A stretch of 48,176 nt of DNA from positions 1 to 48,176 of the forward strand of contig JAFWLS010000021.1 in NCBI GenBank assembly GCA_017514045.1. The letters run 5' to 3'. Below the pieces are notes generated by a model, which had not been told where the DNA came from, searched no databases, and saw nothing but the letters and a program-made list of their open reading frames with translations. Source of the stretch: Candidatus Saccharimonadota bacterium. Its GTDB lineage: Bacteria > Patescibacteriota > Saccharimonadia > Saccharimonadales > Saccharimonadaceae. Below are positions 8,933 through 15,718 of the stretch, piece by piece (the first letter of the stretch is position 1; every line of letters begins with the position of its first letter). A program made the translations under genes and the position numbers.

Positions 8933-9048
8933 AGCTTTTGAATAAAAATATTATTCAAAAGCCAAAAATAAACACATTTTAGCCAAAAATAACTCCACAC
9001 TCTACACGAAAGACCGGTTTTCCTCGCAGTTACCGGTCTTTCTTTTTA
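8933..9048 (+). ncRNA. candidate small RNA of about 115 nt
   Basis: The transcript would begin with a perfect 12-bp hairpin (GCTTTTGAATAA, loop, inverse repeat; about 8934-8962), continue as about 45 nt of unstructured A/C-rich sequence containing AGCCAAAAATAA twice, and end in a strong intrinsic terminator (9009-9018/9032-9041 plus T-tract). No start codon with a Shine-Dalgarno or a conserved peptide is visible. The hairpin/single-strand/terminator layout is typical of base-pairing sRNAs, but no target is proposed here. Confidence 0.6.
9009..9048 (+). terminator. intrinsic terminator of the small RNA
   Basis: Ten-bp stem AAAGACCGGT (9009-9018) with ACCGGTCTTT (9032-9041), 13-nt loop, then TCTTTTT on the plus strand. 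Confidence 0.85.
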
Positions 9049-9067
9049 CTTCACTTTCTTCAATTAC

Positions 9068-9097
9068 AAAAATACACCCCTGTTAATCCTGGGTGTA
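9068..9097 (-). terminator. intrinsic terminator of tmRNA
   Basis: Stem TACACCC/GGGTGTA (9097-9091 with 9079-9073 on the minus strand), followed by TTTTTG on the minus strand. It also has a T-tract on the plus side and could act in both directions. Confidence 0.75.
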
Positions 9098-9119
9098 TAA
9101 TTTTTTTGCTCAAATCAAT

Positions 9120-9476
9120 TGGTGGAGCTGCCGGATACTGCCTCCGGGTCCGAAAAATTACTGGATATCATTCTACGTGCATAGTTGCTTGTTTTGTCTT
9201 GGCTAATCGTACAAAGCAGCAAACAACAAAACTTCGTACTACCATGACAATATTTTCGTGGTCATCTTTGTCGTAAAACAACCCTTAATCCCGTTATATA
9301 ATAATTCCTTCCCTACGGAATCTTAGAAAGAAACCAGCCTATAAAATCAATTAGGCATAAGCAGGCATGTAAGCTACACGCTTGCCAATAGTGTTTTCAG
9401 CACTTATTTAACACTTACGGTGTTCAATCGTCACGCTTGATATCTGTTAATAATCCGTCTAAGCTTTTTCAGCCCC
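9120..9476 (-). ncRNA. ssrA: transfer-messenger RNA (tmRNA)
   Basis: tmRNA rescues stalled ribosomes with SmpB and tags the nascent peptide. The 5' end GGGGCTG (9476-9470) pairs with CAGCTCC (9130-9124), followed by an encoded ACCA end (9123-9120); the D-arm-like AGACGGATT follows the 5' strand, and helix 2 is supported by GATATCA pairing with TGATATC. A proposed tag frame at 9386-9351 reads GKRVAYMPAYA then TAA, with the stop inside a GCCTA/TAGGC helix 5, as usual in tmRNAs; the resume codon is inferred. The T-stem CCGGA/TCCGG is perfect, but its loop is GGCAGTA, not the expected TTCRANN. A separate promoter and terminator flank the gene. Confidence 0.93.
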
Positions 9477-9486
9477 AACTGCTAAT

Positions 9487-9515
9487 ATTATATCACGCCT
9501 ACCCTTATTTGTCTA
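9487..9515 (-). promoter_or_regulatory. tmRNA promoter
   Basis: TAGACA (9515-9510), 17 nt, TATAAT (9492-9487); the mature 5' end lies 10 nt further down, so a short 5' leader is probably trimmed. The same TAGACA -35 box is used by rnpB. Confidence 0.8.
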
Positions 9516-9539
9516 TTCTGACCTCCAAACCGCTTCTCC

Positions 9540-9568
9540 TTGCAAACTCCTTATTCATCCTCTATTCT
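9540..9568 (+). promoter_or_regulatory. comM promoter, leaderless geometry
   Basis: TTGCAA (9540-9545), 17 nt, TATTCT (9563-9568). The -10 ends 6 nt before the ATG at 9575. It diverges from the tmRNA promoter. Confidence 0.7.
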
Positions 9569-9574
9569 AAAGAT

Positions 9575-11092
9575 ATGATTGCTAAGACTCATTCGGCCAT
9601 ACCCTACGGCTATGAAGGTCGTGTCGTGGAGGTAGAAGGCGACATTAACAAAGGTCTCCCGGCATTCAACATCGTCGGAATGGCCAACAAAACTATCACA
9701 GAAGCTCGAGAGCGAGTTAAGAGTGCCCTCATCAACTCTGACTTTTCCTTCCCTGACAAGAAAGTTACTATCAATTTGGCTCCCGCAGATCTTTTGAAAG
9801 ATGGCTCATATCTAGATCTCCCTATCGCGCTTACTGTTATGACTTTATCTCGACAACTTCTCCAAGACGATCTAAATGAGAAACTCTTTGTCGGAGAGCT
9901 ATCCCTTAACGGTGCTCTTCGCCCTATTCATGGTATCATTAACATCGTAGAAACAGCCCGTACGGCAGGCATTAACGAAGTTTATTTACCTATAGATAAT
10001 CTCCCACAAGCCTCCCTGATATCTGGTGTCAAACTAATCGGCGTCCGAAACTTACGCGAACTTTTTCTTCACTTAAAGGGCGAAAAAACAATCGTTAATT
10101 CTCCTCAACAAAATGTTGTAAAAAACACAGGAACAGATTCAAATGCTCCTATTCTCGATCATGTCCGCGGACAAGCTCTCGCCAAGCGCGCTATCTCCAT
10201 TGCTATTGCTGGCCATCATAATATTATCATCTCGGGTCCTCCAGGCGCCGGTAAAACTTTATTGGCTCGTGCTGCGGCAAATCTACTTCCCCAACCATCC
10301 CCGGAGGAACAAATTGCTATCACTAAAATCCACTCCATCACAGGCGAGACCGATAATATCATATACGATCGTCCTTTTCGCGCCCCACACCATACAGCCT
10401 CTCCGGTCTCAATCATAGGCGGCGGGAATAAAGCCGAACCTGGCGAGATTTCCCTTGCACACCTAGGTGTCTTATTTCTTGACGAGATTCCCGAATTTCC
10501 CCGTTCCGTCCTAGAAGCATTACGACAACCCCTCGAGGACCGCAAAATTTCAATCTCACGTGCAAATTCTAAAACTACCTATCCAGCAGACTTTATGCTC
10601 ATCGCCACCATGAATCCATGTCCATGCGGTTATCTTGGTGATCCAAACCACGAATGCACCTGCACGCAAGCACAAATTAACAACTACCAGAAAAAACTAT
10701 CTGGCCCGCTCTTCGATCGCATTGATATGAATATCACCGTTACCAAAGTCGATAACGCCGATCTTCGTTGCAAAACGTCTACAATCCTCAAAGAACCCAC
10801 CGAACATAGTGTTGTAAAAAATAAAATAAAAGAGGCGCTCAACCGTCAACGTACCCGATACGGGCATAGTGGAGTCTACAATTCCTCTCTCTCTTCTCAT
10901 CAAGTTTCTACTCTTCTTCATCTGACACCATCTGCCGAAAAACTCTTGGAGTCTGCTTCCGAGAAACTAAATCTCTCCGCCCGTTCATACTTCAAAGTCA
11001 TTAAAGTTGCTCAGACGATTGCCGACCTTGAAGGAATGGATGTAATTGATGCGCCTCAGCTTTCTGAAGCCCTCAATTATCGTAAACGCTAA
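9575..11092 (+). CDS. comM: ComM/YifB-family AAA+ ATPase (Mg-chelatase-like)
   Basis: ComM is a hexameric helicase that promotes branch migration during integration of transformed DNA. The N-terminal domain (about residues 1-170) is the YifB/ChlI-like domain, with IPYGYEGRVVEVEGDINKG; the ATPase has Walker A GPPGAGKT, FRAPHHTASPVSIIGGG, Walker B LFLDEIPEF, and the Cys motif MNPCPCGYLGDPNHECTC typical of the family. The reading frame is open upstream to 9437, but those codons overlap tmRNA; the ATG at 9575 is chosen because family homologs begin with this MIAKTHSA-like segment and because the promoter spacing fits. Length 505 aa is normal. It suggests natural competence together with the pilus operon. 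Confidence 0.93.
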   Translation: MIAKTHSAIPYGYEGRVVEVEGDINKGLPAFNIVGMANKTITEARERVKSALINSDFSFPDKKVTINLAPADLLKDGSYLDLPIALTVMTLSRQLLQDDLNEKLFVGELSLNGALRPIHGIINIVETARTAGINEVYLPIDNLPQASLISGVKLIGVRNLRELFLHLKGEKTIVNSPQQNVVKNTGTDSNAPILDHVRGQALAKRAISIAIAGHHNIIISGPPGAGKTLLARAAANLLPQPSPEEQIAITKIHSITGETDNIIYDRPFRAPHHTASPVSIIGGGNKAEPGEISLAHLGVLFLDEIPEFPRSVLEALRQPLEDRKISISRANSKTTYPADFMLIATMNPCPCGYLGDPNHECTCTQAQINNYQKKLSGPLFDRIDMNITVTKVDNADLRCKTSTILKEPTEHSVVKNKIKEALNRQRTRYGHSGVYNSSLSSHQVSTLLHLTPSAEKLLESASEKLNLSARSYFKVIKVAQTIADLEGMDVIDAPQLSEALNYRKR

Positions 11093-11117
11093 TCTTCAGG
11101 AAAACTCGGTCTACCCC

Positions 11118-11145
11118 TTGCAATTCTAGGATTTTTTAGTATAAT
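11118..11145 (+). promoter_or_regulatory. promoter of the infC-rpmI-rplT-rpmB operon
   Basis: TTGCAA (11118-11123), 16 nt, TATAAT (11140-11145). The predicted leader is about 27 nt and carries AGGA before the infC start. Confidence 0.8.
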
Positions 11146-11178
11146 GGACAGATAAGGTAAGAAGAAAGGATCACTCCC

Positions 11179-11700
11179 ATTAGTAAAAACAACCCACGCA
11201 CTAAAATCAACGGAGAAATCCGTTACCCACAAGTTCGCGTAATTGGATCTAATGGAGAACAGCTCGGTATTATGTCGAGTCGTGACGCCCAACTTCTCGC
11301 TAGAGATGCCGGTGTTGATCTCGTAGAAATTGCTGCGAATGCCAACCCGCCGGTTGTCAAAATCATCGATTGGGGCAAATACCAATACCAAAAGATGAAA
11401 GAGGAAGCCAAGAATCGCAAGAAAGCTCGAGAAAAGCAGTCCGAGCTAAAGCAAATGAAGATTGGTCTCAAAATTAGCGATAATGACCTTAACATCAAAG
11501 TCCGCAAAATTAAAGGATTTCTTGAAGACGGCGATCACGTCAAGATCATGATTGTCTTTCGTGGACGCGAGATGGCTCATAAAGAAGTTGGACAAGAACT
11601 ACTCAATAAAGTTCTTGACCTACTCGAGAATGATGCCATTGTTGAAGGAAAACCTCAATTTAACGGACGCAATCTCTCGGTCGGAATACGGAAGAAGTAA
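11179..11700 (+). CDS. infC: translation initiation factor IF-3
   Basis: IF-3 binds the 30S subunit and checks start-codon selection. The ATG at 11272 is internal; the coding frame continues upstream to an ATT at 11179, giving the family N-terminus (NNPRTKINGEIRYPQVRVIG) and 173 aa in total. An AGGA lies 8 nt before that ATT. infC genes in many bacteria start with ATT/ATA/ATC, which permits autoregulation because IF-3 rejects such codons. The C-terminal domain contains DGDHVKIMIVFRGREM. First gene of a ribosomal operon, followed by a 99-nt gap with three small hairpins. Confidence 0.95.
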   Translation: MSKNNPRTKINGEIRYPQVRVIGSNGEQLGIMSSRDAQLLARDAGVDLVEIAANANPPVVKIIDWGKYQYQKMKEEAKNRKKAREKQSELKQMKIGLKISDNDLNIKVRKIKGFLEDGDHVKIMIVFRGREMAHKEVGQELLNKVLDLLENDAIVEGKPQFNGRNLSVGIRKK

Positions 11701-11799
11701 TTTCCTACTTCCACGGTTCCCCGTTAGCACCTTGTGCCACTACAGGCATCCGCGATGAATCGTCGCAATAATACTAAATCTAAACCTAAAGGAATATTT

Positions 11800-11994
11800 A
11801 TGCCAAAACTAAAAACGCATAAAGGTACTGCAAAACGTATCAAAATCAGTGGTTCCGGTAAGCTCATACGAAGCAGAGCTTTTGGCAACCATATTCTGGC
11901 TAAAAAGTCGAAGGCTAGAAAACGCAACATGAAAACCGCCGCTGCAATCAACGGCAAAATCAAGAAAAACGTTAAAACTGCCTTAGGAGTCTAA
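11800..11994 (+). CDS. rpmI: ribosomal protein bL35
   Basis: [15 protein letters not shown] is the typical bL35 start; 64 aa. The frame is open upstream to 11734, but AGGA sits 7 nt before the ATG at 11800. The 11701-11799 stretch between infC and this gene contains small inverted repeats (for instance ACGG/CCGT and GCAC/GTGC); in other bacteria the corresponding leader is bound by L20, which I cannot confirm here. Confidence 0.96.
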   Translation: MPKLKTHKGTAKRIKISGSGKLIRSRAFGNHILAKKSKARKRNMKTAAAINGKIKKNVKTALGV

Positions 11995-11996
11995 CC

Positions 11997-12344
11997 ATGA
12001 GAGTCAAACGCGGCGTTCCTGCCCACGCTAAACACAAGAAAACTCTGCAAGCCGCCAAGGGCATGCAGCATTACCGCACTCGTAGCTATCGCCTCGCCAA
12101 GCAAGGCGTCATCAAGTCACTTCGCTACGCCTATCGCGATCGCCGAAACAAAAAACGCGATTTTAGATCACTCTGGATCACTCGTATTAATAACGCTTCA
12201 CGTGAACTCGGTCTTTCCTATTCTCAGCTCATCGCTGGCATGAAAAAGAAAGGCATCAGTCTTGACCGCAAGGTCCTAGCCGACCTCGCAGTCAACCAAC
12301 CAGAAGCTTTCAAAGCAATCGTTAATACCGTAAAGGAGAAATAA
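11997..12344 (+). CDS. rplT: ribosomal protein bL20
   Basis: A 115-aa basic protein with family motifs [14 protein letters not shown] and [13 protein letters not shown]; it is needed early in 50S assembly and is the repressor of this operon in many bacteria. Its AGGAG Shine-Dalgarno overlaps the end of rpmI. Confidence 0.97.
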   Translation: MRVKRGVPAHAKHKKTLQAAKGMQHYRTRSYRLAKQGVIKSLRYAYRDRRNKKRDFRSLWITRINNASRELGLSYSQLIAGMKKKGISLDRKVLADLAVNQPEAFKAIVNTVKEK

Positions 12345-12345
12345 C

Positions 12346-12537
12346 ATGGCTATCTGTGAAATCACCGGTAAAGGTAAAATGTACGGCCACAATGTTTCTT
12401 TCTCCCAGAGAAAGACTCGCAAGGTCTTCAAGCCAAACGTCTCTAAGCGCACTTTGGTCATTAATGGCCAAAAAGTCAAAGCGAATGTCTCCACGTCCGC
12501 CCTCCGCACCTTGAAGAAAAAGGGCCTAATCAAATAA
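12346..12537 (+). CDS. rpmB: ribosomal protein bL28
   Basis: The 63-aa sequence MAICEITGKGKMYGHNVSFS matches bL28; start 1 nt after the rplT stop, with GGAG upstream. The family often has CxxC pairs; here only one cysteine (C4) is present, so this is a zinc-less form. Placement directly after rplT is not the common gene order. Confidence 0.95.
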   Translation: MAICEITGKGKMYGHNVSFSQRKTRKVFKPNVSKRTLVINGQKVKANVSTSALRTLKKKGLIK

Positions 12538-12556
12538 ACTCAAAACGACGTTTAAT

Positions 12557-12585
12557 CAAAAAACTCCCCTCTTGGGGAGCTTTTT
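12557..12585. terminator. bidirectional terminator between rpmB and rnpB
   Basis: CTCCCC (12564-12569), TCTT loop, GGGGAG (12574-12579), with a T-tract on both strands. Serves convergent rpmB and rnpB. Confidence 0.88.
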
Positions 12586-12589
12586 GATA

Positions 12590-12947
12590 ATTGAGCTATC
12601 TGTAAGCCGGATTTTGTAATTCTCCTAAGAGAATCGGCAATCATCTATCTAGGCGCTCGGTTACCCGAACACTCGAGCGGTGAACGTGCGTCTCCGAACA
12701 AGAGCCAGTAGCACTCCTTGCAGCAAGTAGGGTTTGCCTCCGGTATATGTCACCATACACCGCTGTGAGCTCTTACCTCACTCTTTTCACCTTTTCCATT
12801 TTCGCTAGTAAAACCAACAAAATTGGTAGTATTGTCTCTGTGGTACTTTCCCTGCCCTCACGGGCGGTCGCCGTTAGCGACTACTTTGTCCTACGCTGTC
12901 CGGACTTTCCTCTTGAGCCAGGCTCAAGCGATTGCCTTTCAAGCTCC
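12590..12947 (-). ncRNA. rnpB: RNase P RNA
   Basis: RNase P RNA is the ribozyme that matures tRNA 5' ends. On the minus strand the hallmarks appear in order: GAGGAAAGTCCGGAC near the 5' end, a central GGAGGCAAACCC, AGATAGATGATTGCC, and AAATCCGGCTTACAG at the 3' end. Helix P1 is GAGCT (12946-12942) with AGCTC (12597-12593). The length of about 358 nt fits type A RNA. The 5' end directly follows the stop codon of the RNase HI fusion gene. Confidence 0.96.
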
Positions 12948-12950
12948 TGC

Positions 12951-13811
12951 TTATTTTAACACATCTCTGTCGAAATGTCTATCTATAGCTAAGTTTGCCT
13001 CTTCATCAGCTTGTTCATTCTGATCCCGTTTCACATGTACGAACGACACTGCTTCAAAATTCTTTGCTACCTTGTCTCTTATGTCAGCATAAATAGGCAG
13101 TAAATCCCTATTTTTTATTTTATAAATTCCGTTCATCTGATTTATCATCATCAGATTATCACCAACAAACCTCACTCGTTTTAATCCCAATTCCATCGCT
13201 TGTTCTACTCCGGATCTAAGCGCATAATACTCAGCCACTCGACTAGTAGCGAACCCTATAAATTCACCACCTCTTTTTAACACTTCGCCATCTTCACCAA
13301 CTATATAATACCCAATGCCCGCTGGCCCGGGGTTACCACGGCTACTACCATCTACATACACAGTCGCGCCATTTACGGATTCGCGGTAATTCCCTACTGC
13401 TACAACTTCGTCTTTTTCTAGTTCGAGCACAGCAGATGTCGCATCATCGATTCTAGCCTTAGACAATTCATCCCTTTTCATAAATTTGTATGCTGAATAT
13501 CTCTCGCTCGGTCTAATCTTAGCGGCACTAGCGACTCCCAGTTCGTACACTATATAAAGATTAGCCATCTGACTAACTCCAGAGAAGGCCAAAAAGGTAA
13601 CTACATCTGTCAACTTCAATTCTTTCACTTCTACACCAAGATATTCCAACACAGTCCTAGCCATCGCCTCCTCTGGTTGTTCGCCAAACTTAATCTTTCC
13701 CGTCGGCAACTCCCAAAAAACAGGCTCTGCGCTACGGCCTGTTCTACGTTTCATCAAAAGTATTTCCCCGTCCTCTCTCAGTATTCCGACAACTCTAACT
13801 CGTTGTTTCAT
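12951..13811 (-). CDS. fusion of a degenerate Nudix domain and RNase HI
   Basis: Residues 1-130 form a Nudix fold: the box GX5EX7REUXEEXGU is present as G38, E44, R52, E56 and G59, but the first Glu of REU is Thr53 and the last Glu is Tyr57, so hydrolase activity is doubtful. Residues 148-280 are RNase HI: YVDGSSRGNPGPAG (D154), AEYYAL (E194), VGDNLMMINQ (D218) and NEQADEEAN (D269) supply all four catalytic acids, so cleavage of RNA in RNA-DNA hybrids is expected. The hybrid-binding domain of eukaryotic RNase H1 is absent; the Nudix part may act as a substrate-recognition module. Downstream is rnpB; upstream is a candidate 6S-like RNA. Confidence 0.88.
   Translation of the reverse strand: MKQRVRVVGILREDGEILLMKRRTGRSAEPVFWELPTGKIKFGEQPEEAMARTVLEYLGVEVKELKLTDVVTFLAFSGVSQMANLYIVYELGVASAAKIRPSERYSAYKFMKRDELSKARIDDATSAVLELEKDEVVAVGNYRESVNGATVYVDGSSRGNPGPAGIGYYIVGEDGEVLKRGGEFIGFATSRVAEYYALRSGVEQAMELGLKRVRFVGDNLMMINQMNGIYKIKNRDLLPIYADIRDKVAKNFEAVSFVHVKRDQNEQADEEANLAIDRHFDRDVLK
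12953..12981 (-). promoter_or_regulatory. rnpB promoter inside the upstream coding region
   Basis: TAGACA (12981-12976), 17 nt, TAAAAT (12958-12953), predicting a start near 12946. The -35 and most of the spacer lie in the last codons of the Nudix/RNase HI gene. Confidence 0.7.
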
Positions 13812-13831
13812 CCCACCACTATTTTCCTATA

Positions 13832-13973
13832 AAACTTTGTCCTCCACCGGCCTTGTGTTTTCCCTGCTGATTTGCAAGGTGGGTAAAATCTTATGCGCAG
13901 TCTCCACGGAGGCTTGCCACGAAATCCCTTAAACATGACTATACAGAGAAAATCATGCTACCGGTGAAGGTAC
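13832..13973 (-). ncRNA. candidate 6S-like rod-shaped RNA
   Basis: The minus-strand sequence folds into one long rod: closing stem CCTTCACCGG (13970-13961) with CCGGTGGAGG (13850-13841); an 8/7-nt internal loop; TTTTCTCTG (13952-13944) with CAGGGAAAA (13866-13858); a large asymmetric bubble; then GATTT/AAATC and GCAAG/CTTGC towards the tip. Length about 140 nt and the central bubble resemble 6S RNA, which binds RNA polymerase holoenzyme. A TATAAT at 13985-13980 lies 6-7 nt before the start, and AAAGTTTTATAG follows the closing stem. It could instead be a leader of the Nudix/RNase HI gene 20 nt further on. Confidence 0.5.
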
Positions 13974-13979
13974 AATCTC

Positions 13980-14008
13980 ATTATATCAGTTTAATGACCA
14001 ATAATCCA
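13980..14008 (-). promoter_or_regulatory. promoter of the 6S-like RNA
   Basis: TATAAT (13985-13980) with a weak TGGATT -35 box 17 nt upstream. Confidence 0.55.
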
Positions 14009-14623
14009 GTAGAATCCTTTAATAATTCCATCCATCACGTCATACATCACCGAAGAGAATACCCCTCCGCCCACCAATATTAATATATATATAACATATA
14101 TACCCATCGGCTCCATTCTTTCCATCAGTTCCCTAATTTTATCTGGCATCAAAACATATAGTATTCTCGACCCATCAAGTGGTGGTATTGGTATCAAATT
14201 AAACACCCCAAATCCTAAATTTACTAGCATCATCTCTAGCAGAATAGTATATATTAAGCCATTAGCGAAAGTAATTCCGCCAAGCTCAATTATCAAAAAA
14301 CTCACAAAAGCCAAAATAAAGTTAACCAACGGCCCCACCAAAGCTACCAGCGCCATTCCCCATGCTCCCCATTTAAGTCTACGCGCGTTAACCGGTACTG
14401 GCTTTGCGCCACCAAAAACTACCCCGCCCATAATATACGATATCAATGGTAATATCACCGACATGAACGGATCCAAATGCTTTATCGGATTCAGCGTCAA
14501 TCTTCCGTCATCCCTAGCGGTTGTATCTCCCAACGCAAAAGCCACTACGCCGTGTGCTAATTCGTGCAGCATCATCGAAAAAACTATCACGCAGAGAACA
14601 ATCACTACACCTAATACGTCCAT
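13991..14623 (-). CDS. M50-family site-2-type metalloprotease
   Basis: An integral membrane zinc protease of the S2P/SpoIVFB class, which cleaves proteins within the membrane. The zinc motif HELAHG lies in the first membrane segment (H20, E21, H24 from the chosen start), and the second metal motif is PPLDGSRIL near residue 155. About five to six hydrophobic segments are visible. The frame extends to a GTG at 14641, but AAAGGAGG lies just before the ATG at 14623, so that start is preferred although the spacing is short (4 nt). No PDZ domain, so it is of the compact type. Substrate unknown. Confidence 0.85.
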   Translation of the reverse strand: MDVLGVVIVLCVIVFSMMLHELAHGVVAFALGDTTARDDGRLTLNPIKHLDPFMSVILPLISYIMGGVVFGGAKPVPVNARRLKWGAWGMALVALVGPLVNFILAFVSFLIIELGGITFANGLIYTILLEMMLVNLGFGVFNLIPIPPLDGSRILYVLMPDKIRELMERMEPMGIYVIYILILVGGGVFSSVMYDVMDGIIKGFYWIIGH

Positions 14624-14656
14624 ACCACCTCCTTTTGACACATATATATTATATAA

Positions 14657-15106
14657 CTAGTTCAATGCTACCACTTCCAATGTTACTGGAAGCGAATCAA
14701 GACTTTTTATCTTATACTTTTTCTCTGTACGCGCCGCAACTTTAAGCTCACTAACCATACCGTCTACATTCCCCATCGCGATCACGACCTTTGGCCCAAT
14801 CTCTCTAATCGCTCTCACGGATGAAGTACAAAGTACATCAGACACCCCAAGATCATCTAACCCCTCTTCTATTCCCCCAATTATTCCAACATGCACACCG
14901 CCAATTTCTGCATCATATATTACTTTTCCTTCACTAATCGCAATTCCTCGAATAGTCACATCACCTACCTCGAATTCACCAGGACCATGTATTAATCCTA
15001 CTGCCAAATTTCCAGAAATCGTGCCATCTGCCACATTAAGCGTTACACTCGTTTTCTTGGTAACGATAGTAACAGCATCAGGATTCTTACTTTCAATTTC
15101 AAACAT
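14657..15106 (-). CDS. small MBL-fold-like protein lacking metal ligands
   Basis: 149 aa. The segment GLIHGPGEFEVGDVTIRGI resembles the UlaG/metallo-beta-lactamase-fold proteins common in Patescibacteria, but the HxHxDH zinc motif is absent and only two histidines occur (both in the first two thirds). It is therefore probably non-catalytic or highly divergent. It sits in a minus-strand run thrS-miaA-regulator-this gene, with 6 nt from the regulator stop and an AAGGAGTAGGAG Shine-Dalgarno. Confidence 0.6.
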   Translation of the reverse strand: MFEIESKNPDAVTIVTKKTSVTLNVADGTISGNLAVGLIHGPGEFEVGDVTIRGIAISEGKVIYDAEIGGVHVGIIGGIEEGLDDLGVSDVLCTSSVRAIREIGPKVVIAMGNVDGMVSELKVAARTEKKYKIKSLDSLPVTLEVVALN

Positions 15107-15112
15107 TTTCTC

Positions 15113-15718
15113 CTACTCCTTAATTAGCTTATCTGGATCGATCAACTCTGATACGTCCATCTCCAATATATCCAATACGAACCTATCTCGCACACTCTTT
15201 CTGTATAGGAAATCCTCAATCGAAAAAATCACATAGTTCAATGGCTTCCCCATCTTCTTCTCTATCAATTCTGCCCAGTGTGTCAATTTCTTAGTCTTAT
15301 CATCGCCAACGATCAGAAGATCTACACCTTCCTGACCAGGTAGTCTATTTGTAAGCAACATACCAGCTAAATACTTTTTAACTGGCTTCACATACTCTTC
15401 CCAACTACTCCCCTTAACATCACTAACCTTAGAGGAGCTCACCTTCTTAGTAAAAATCTCATTGAGAGCATGCGCATACGGGTGTTTCATATTGGCCGAA
15501 TAATAGACTTTATTATCAAAAGTCTCATTTTTTACCACACCAACACTTTCAAGATTGAGCAATTCTCTTCTTACCGAGTTAATCTGTTCGCCAATCACAC
15601 GCGTAATCTCGCGCACATAAAATGATTTGTCTGTATTATCAAATAAAAGATTTAAAAGCTTTGCCCGTGTCTTTGAACCGAACAATTTTTCTACTGGAGT
15701 ACTATTTTCTTTGCTCAT
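15113..15718 (-). CDS. winged-helix regulator with nucleotidyltransferase-like C-terminus
   Basis: Residues 1-80 form an ArsR/MarR-like winged helix: LFGSKTRAKLLNLLF, SFYVREITRVIG and LESVGVVKNE. The C-terminal half (VDLLIVGDDKTKKLTHWAELIEKKM) looks like the minimal nucleotidyltransferase fold often fused to such helices in Patescibacteria, though the GSx10DxD signature is not clear. The target genes are unknown. Its start codon lies inside the 3' end of miaA (17-nt overlap), so translation is likely coupled. Confidence 0.7.
   Translation of the reverse strand: MSKENSTPVEKLFGSKTRAKLLNLLFDNTDKSFYVREITRVIGEQINSVRRELLNLESVGVVKNETFDNKVYYSANMKHPYAHALNEIFTKKVSSSKVSDVKGSSWEEYVKPVKKYLAGMLLTNRLPGQEGVDLLIVGDDKTKKLTHWAELIEKKMGKPLNYVIFSIEDFLYRKSVRDRFVLDILEMDVSELIDPDKLIKE

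Noticed and set aside
8640-9000. Replication origin in the AT-rich gap near tmRNA
   Set aside because: Only one DnaA-box-like nonamer, and no dnaA, dnaN or rpmH nearby; the gap is better explained by RNA promoters.
9437-9574. Upstream extension of comM
   Set aside because: The extra 46 codons overlap the tmRNA gene and both promoters and are not part of the ComM family.
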